Both the position numbers and the translations under genes were made by a program. A DNA stretch of 64,000 nucleotides from Phallusia mammillata. Lineage: Eukaryota; Chordata; Ascidiacea; Phlebobranchia; Ascidiidae. Positions 59,139 to 64,000 of the stretch are shown here, one piece after another (positions within the stretch are counted from its first letter, which is position 1; the number at the start of each line of letters is the position of its first letter). The notes below the pieces were generated by a model, which saw only the letters and a program-made list of their open reading frames with translations, did not search any database and was not told the DNA's origin. The DNA lies in assembly GCA_003260075.1 (NCBI GenBank), contig QLIY01000200.1, forward strand, positions 69,126 to 133,125. Direction: 5' to 3'.

Positions 59139-60049
59139 GGTGGGGTTCGACAGGAAAAGAAACCACCGAAAGAAACCCTGCCGGATAGTTTCGAGCGCCG
59201 GACGAAAGGGTGCAGAACACGCATTGTGGGTGTTACATTTTTGCAATTTGTGTAAAAATGCTGACGGTTAGAGCTGTTGGGCTTGGGCTGAGGTTGCATA
59301 ATACTAATAACATCAACTTGAAAACCTAGTTCTTTATTGCAAAGTTAGTCCCTAACCCTATCTCACTCTCTCTGTTAATTTAAATAACTGCGCTCTTTAC
59401 GCCATCTAACAGTATTTAGCAAACTTTTTTTTACTGTGAGTTCTTATGTTAGTAGCTCTACCAAATTTGTGACCTAAAGCCAATAAATCATTTCTAACTG
59501 CTCAACTGACTCTACAAAAAAGATCCAGAGTGACAAAGTCCAGGTAAACATACATTATATTTCACGGCATGGAATCGTGCTGGCTTTCGGCGCGCCTTAA
59601 ACAAGTTACGGAAACAAAACACACATGTCGGTAGGGTTCGCTAGCGACAACCAAAAAGTCATCGTGCTTCACTGCTTTAAGTAACAGGTAATGAGAAATA
59701 CGGGGATAAATATATAGACTTGGGAAAACCATACTGTGGTGACATTCTAATACAGTTTGTAAGGAGTGCAGTTAATTTCGGATTTGCAGCATTGTAACAC
59801 TGTAAATGGAAGTAATTTTTAAATTTAACGTCCTGCTTTTGCAAATAAGGATAGTTAACAATACACGGCAGAGAAATAATGAGTGAACGGAGGTTTGAAA
59901 TACGTTGTTCTGGAACTGCTTTTGACGTGTGGTGACACCAATAATCGTTATAGGAGACTCAAATAGAGGGTTAGGGCTGAATAAGCTATCGACTGGCAGC
60001 CTGAAAAAAATATCACGCGGTTTTCCAAAACAAAAAAATACACACAAGG

Positions 60050-60192
60050 ACAGCAAAGGGGAATTGGAGTTTATCGAACAATACAATTCGTTTTCAGCAA
60101 GAGAACAGGCGGGGGGGGGGGAGACAGCAAAGGGGAATTTAACAGTTGGAGTTTATCGAACAATACAATTCGTTTTCAGCAAGAGAACAGGC
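60050..60192. repeat. Short duplication at a G-run
   Basis: About 60 bases at 60050-60110 recur at 60122-60192, the second copy with a short extra segment (tttaacagt). Joined by an 11-base G-run. Confidence 0.7.
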
Positions 60193-60323
60193 GTTGTTTG
60201 TGTATCAGTAGAGAAATACATAAAACTGCGAGACAGTGCAGACAAAAAAGTCCTTCCTTGGTAGAATAGGAGTGTTGTTTGGTTTAATGTTGTGCAATGG
60301 ACGCTCAGGGTGAGGAGTGAGAT

Positions 60324-62873
60324 TCACTCTTCGGTTTGCTCCACCGCTGCTTGCTCCTCCTGCTCTCCTTCGTCCTCCGGAGCATTCTCCTCATCCTCTT
60401 CAGCCGCTGTCCACAACTACAACACAAAATTTATAAACTTACGAAACTGCTTATGTAGCTTTATAGGCAGCACAATGCTCATATAACTTTGCACTTTTGG
60501 GCAAAGATTCACTGGTAAATATTTCGTGTATGTTGTCACTACATAATGTTACGTAACATTCCATTTTTTAGATCGTGGCCGCCTAAAAAAAGCCTTGTTC
60601 GCCAATATAAGTCACAGAACGGGCTGAAAAGGGTCACAAGAGACAATGGCTTATTTCACACCATAGAATGCCCAAGATAGTCATTTTGACCACTTGGGGG
60701 TCAGCATTAGTGGGTGTCAGTGATATGTGCCTACACTCGTGGCCCCATGAAAAACCTAAGGAAGCTATAGGGCCCCATTGAGAACGGTACACCAGGTAAT
60801 GTTTCTATTACCTTATAGCAAAAGGCAGCTTTGCATTAAAATGCATTTTTGACATTCTAAAAAAGTATCTTATTTACAACACTTAGTAATGTACTTTTGA
60901 TAATATAAGCACAGGGTATAGCTAGGCAAAGCTTAATTATGAAGGTGATTAAATTTGCTGTGAAGATTAAGTACCCATTAAGCAAATTACAAAAACAAAC
61001 AATTACCATCGTTTACAAAGGACAACCGTTAATTCGTTTTTTCAGAAAAAAAAGTGACTTGATTTTGGGACAGAAAAATCGGTCGTTGGTTGGAGTATTG
61101 TCATCAACGGGTATTTATTTAGGTTTATGCTGTTGAAAACTGACAAACTACTGCACTCACCGTAAGGTTGTCTCTCAACAGTTGCATGATAAGGGAGCTG
61201 TCTTTAAAGCAATTTGCTTCAAGTTTATCCATCTCCTGGATAGCATCGTCAAACGCCTACACACAAAAGAGCTTCAAAATTTTAACGAAGTCTAAAACCT
61301 TGTTTAGATTCTCGTAAACTAGACGACAGACAGTTCCAGTTACTCGCATACTCAGTTTGCCAATTTACACGAATCCGGTTAATCGCATAACCAACAAATC
61401 AAGCCTTTTATACAATTAAGCAGATAATGCGATTCATCGGCTATTTCTAATATGTACGGTTTGGATTTATGTGGTTACTGTTTTGCGATTAACCGGATTA
61501 GCCTGTAGAGTTTAATCCAAGTTACCGAAAAAGAAAGTTATCCTAGATCGGCATACTGTTAAGTTGTGCTAGGAATGCATAGACTATTTTGAATCTATGC
61601 AACTAAAGTTATCACTGGGTATGCGATTAACCGAAGTAGTTTTAAACAACGTGCGTGAAAAAATACTTTTTAGGTAAAGTGTGATACAGAAATTTCTTTT
61701 CACGGTTTTCTTTTTTAAATGTCTTTCAAATACAATCATTAATTATTGATATGGTCGTAATACAACGCTTGGCCTAAACATGCTGCCATACCTGTCTTGC
61801 GATTTCACATGCTTTTTTCCTTTCGTTCTGAATCTCGTAATAAAACACGGAGAAGTTTAGAGCCAAGCCCAGCCGGATTGGATGAGGGGTCCTCATTTCT
61901 TTCTTGCAGATTTCGTATGCTTTGGAGTAAGCATCCTTGGCCTGAGTAGCGAACTCTGCAACGAAACAAAACCAGAATTAACTAGAAGGGCGGCGCAGCA
62001 CATTTTGCCATTGTACATACATTATGACCTATACAAAAACTGTTTGTATGTTCCCAAACTTTTTTATATTGGGACCCAAATTAGGGGGGGGGGTCAGAAC
62101 TAACTAGACGGGCGGCGCAGCACATTTTGCCATTGCACATACATTATGACCTATTATAAAACTGTTTGTATGTTCCCAAACTTTTTTATATTGGGACCCA
62201 AATTAGTCACTGTTTTTATGACCTCAGCAGTTTGTTTCTGCAGGCAGAAGCTCATGGGCCCCAACAAATACAAAGTTAAACGTTGGGACTGTTAAGTCAA
62301 TGAAACAAATGACACATCTACCAGACCATATCTACTATCTGTGAAAATTTCATCTAAATCCATAAAACATTTCATGTCAAAGGGGGGAGACAAACTTCGG
62401 GGAAGAAAAAATAATAAAACAAAGCAAATAAAATCAAAATAGGAACTTGTTTTTGAGGGTTTCCTTGCATTGTCACGAAAAGAGTTTTCGTCACACATAA
62501 GGTTTGGTAATGACTTATCACATTAGTTGCCGAAAGAAATTTTGTCACTGATTTTAATTCTTAAGTATAGAATTGCTTTTAAAAATATTTTGGGGGGGGG
62601 GTTCACGAAAAGAGTTTTCGTCACACATAAGGTTTGGTAATGGCTTATCACATTAGTTGCCGAAAGAAATTTCGTCACTGATTTTAATTCTTAAGTATAG
62701 AATTGCTTTTAAAAATATTTTGTGTTTTCGGATTTGTCCAATTCACCTTCTTTTCTATCAGGTGGTGCGACTTCTGCCACATATCGGTAATAGTCTCCTT
62801 TCATCTTCATGTAAAATGTGTTGCTGTCATGATCATCGCATTCCGGGGTGAGCAGATTGTTGTCAATGAGTTG
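60324..62873 (-). CDS. YWHA: 14-3-3 protein, last four coding exons
   Basis: 14-3-3 dimers bind phosphoserine or phosphothreonine motifs in many signalling proteins. Four exons join in frame: 62873-62747, 61955-61792, 61256-61161, 60416-60324, giving the last 159 residues. Conserved elements are [16 protein letters not shown] with the phosphate-binding Arg-Tyr pair, [17 protein letters not shown] with the ligand-contacting Asn, [15 protein letters not shown], and an acidic tail (30 codons after NLT, ending EQTEE). [16 protein letters not shown] is closer to the zeta/beta type than to epsilon. The N-terminal half, with the dimer interface, should lie beyond the right edge; I found no exon for it up to 64000. 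Two G-run joints lie in introns only. Confidence 0.93.
61372..61499. repeat. Inverted repeat with 16-bp perfect arms in a 14-3-3 intron
   Basis: AATCCGGTTAATCGCA at 61372-61387 pairs with TGCGATTAACCGGATT at 61484-61499. A third related string, tgcgattaaccga, lies near 61622. It is probably the remnant of a small inverted-repeat element; no target duplication was found. Confidence 0.55.
61974..62205. repeat. 110-bp duplication at a G-run in a 14-3-3 intron
   Basis: Bases 61974-62083 recur at 62094-62205 with a few substitutions, joined by a 10-base G-run. Intronic. Confidence 0.75.
62472..62721. repeat. 120-bp duplication next to a 14-3-3 exon
   Basis: Bases 62472-62591 recur at 62602-62721, joined by a 10-base G-run. 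The second copy leads into the exon at 62747-62873 without disturbing it. Confidence 0.75.
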
Positions 62874-64000
62874 CTAAACAAAATCAAATTTCAGAGTCAT
62901 ATTTTGCAAATGGAATTACGATGGCATCGTTGATTTATGCAAACTTGTTGCAAAGAATAAGCAGAAAGGTTGTTCAACAACACACTGCTAGATAACCTGT
63001 GCACCAGGAACCAGAGCTATACCGTCGGGTTCGGAAAAAGTTGAAAAGAAGCGTCCTAATTCAGTCCTGACGTCACACTAGCAATGATTTGCGCCACAAT
63101 TTTGTTAACTTTCGGGCCACATGCGGGCTTGTTTTCCTAAAAAAACATTCAGGCCGCACTTCAGGACTGTTTGCAATTGTGTAACGTACTTATTGTGTTT
63201 CAGTGACAGCAATGATGACAACAGCATTTGTGGAAACGTCTGTAAGTAATAATATGTGTTCCTTATAGACAAGTTCTCTGGCAGTTTTGCTTTTGATTAA
63301 CCCATATTGTTTTAGGTGTTGTTTTATTGAGAACGTTTTGTGTTATTTGCAATACAAAAGGTAAAGATTAGGAAATCAGATAAGAAACCAGAATGGATTG
63401 TGATTTCGTGTTAAGTTGTTTTTAGCTCTTGGCTATTGTGCAACGTTTATCTAGCTCAAACAAGTTAGCATGCACGTCAAACATTACTGAGACGCGGAAC
63501 CATCGCTTTGCCAAATGCACATTACCAATTCCTTATGCAACAATGTATATTCCCCTAGGACAGGAAGGGCTAATCTTTTCCACGTTCATCGATTTTCGAG
63601 ATTTTTTAAAAAAAGCCTTGAACAAATTTGTGCTTTCTATTTAGTTCTAGAAATACTGTAATATAGACATTTTGAAATATATGGTTCCGTGTACAGTAGG
63701 ACGCATAAGAATTTGATAAAGAATAAATCATGAACCTGGACTTTTATAGGTTTAACGTATCATCTAAAGAAGCTCAATACATTAAATACAGTCGGTTTTA
63801 ATATAGTGTTTCATAACCTTTTTGAGAATTTTTGCACATAAAAACATGCGTGGCACTGAATAAAAACGTGAAGCAATAGAAACTGTATCTTGTTGACAGC
63901 AGTTTTGCATCATATAACATAGAATCAACTTGAACATTCGGACTTCGTGTTGTACTTAACGCTGAAACACCACACAAAAATCGGTTGTGAAACGTTCCTG
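62874..64000. other. Right edge, no exon recognised
   Basis: This should be a 14-3-3 intron, but no upstream 14-3-3 exon is seen on the minus strand. Nothing else recognisable is present. Confidence 0.4.

Larger units (their letters stand above)
50671..60323. other. Gene-free stretch between the receptor and 14-3-3 genes
   Basis: I find no exon with recognisable homology on either strand. It contains a 1-kb duplication, a hAT-type element at 56306, low-complexity sequence near 55 kb, and several joints. C-runs occur up to 54090 and G-runs from 58623. The receptor's promoter should lie within the first kilobase. Confidence 0.5.

Noticed and set aside
1..64000. CRISPR arrays, bacterial operons or prophage
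   Set aside because: The genes are spliced metazoan genes; no regularly spaced repeats with unique spacers are present.

Overview
The window is animal nuclear DNA. It is AT-rich, its genes are split into many short exons with canonical GT/AG introns, and the proteins are metazoan. Two exact 16-nt copies of the spliced-leader sequence I know from the ascidian Ciona (ATTCTATTTGAATAAG), together with the compact genes, point to a Ciona-like tunicate. That identification is an inference.

Layout. 1-6.4 kb: no gene recognised, repeats and assembly gaps. 6.4-12.9 kb (+): a complete 10-exon SLC34-type sodium/phosphate cotransporter of 645 residues. 13.7-35.9 kb (+): the gamma-tubulin complex component 2 gene (GCP2/TUBGCP2), 21 exons found and one internal exon not found. 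A single-exon GNAT acetyltransferase gene lies antisense inside its longest intron at 25.3-26.0 kb. 36.2-41.1 kb: a segmental duplicate with a second GNAT gene, three decayed GCP2 exons (one broken by a hAT-type element) and a decayed copy of the last exon of the next gene. 41.7-50.2 kb (-): a 15-exon type I membrane protein with signal peptide, two CUB domains, a kringle, a Thr/Ser-rich stalk, one transmembrane helix and a long tail with many tyrosine motifs; I do not recognise this architecture as a named family. 50.2-60.3 kb: no gene recognised, repeats and a 1-kb duplication. 60.3-62.9 kb (-): the last four coding exons of a 14-3-3 protein, whose first exons were not found in the window.

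A pattern cuts across the whole window. About forty G- or C-runs, mostly 10-12 bases, sit at joints where the sequence stops and restarts 50-1,000 bases back. In one pair of copies a 54-base C-run stands exactly where the other copy has 50 bases of ordinary sequence. I read these runs as gap fillers written as G instead of N, and the near-identical tandem copies around them as unmerged alleles or overlapping contig ends. They are G in 1-44 kb, C in 45-54 kb and G again from 58 kb, so a block was joined in reverse complement. Tandem duplications touching such a run, including apparent exon duplications, should not be trusted as biology.

The genes do not form a pathway: phosphate transport, microtubule nucleation, small-molecule acetylation, a probable cell-surface receptor and a phospho-protein adaptor are simply neighbours.
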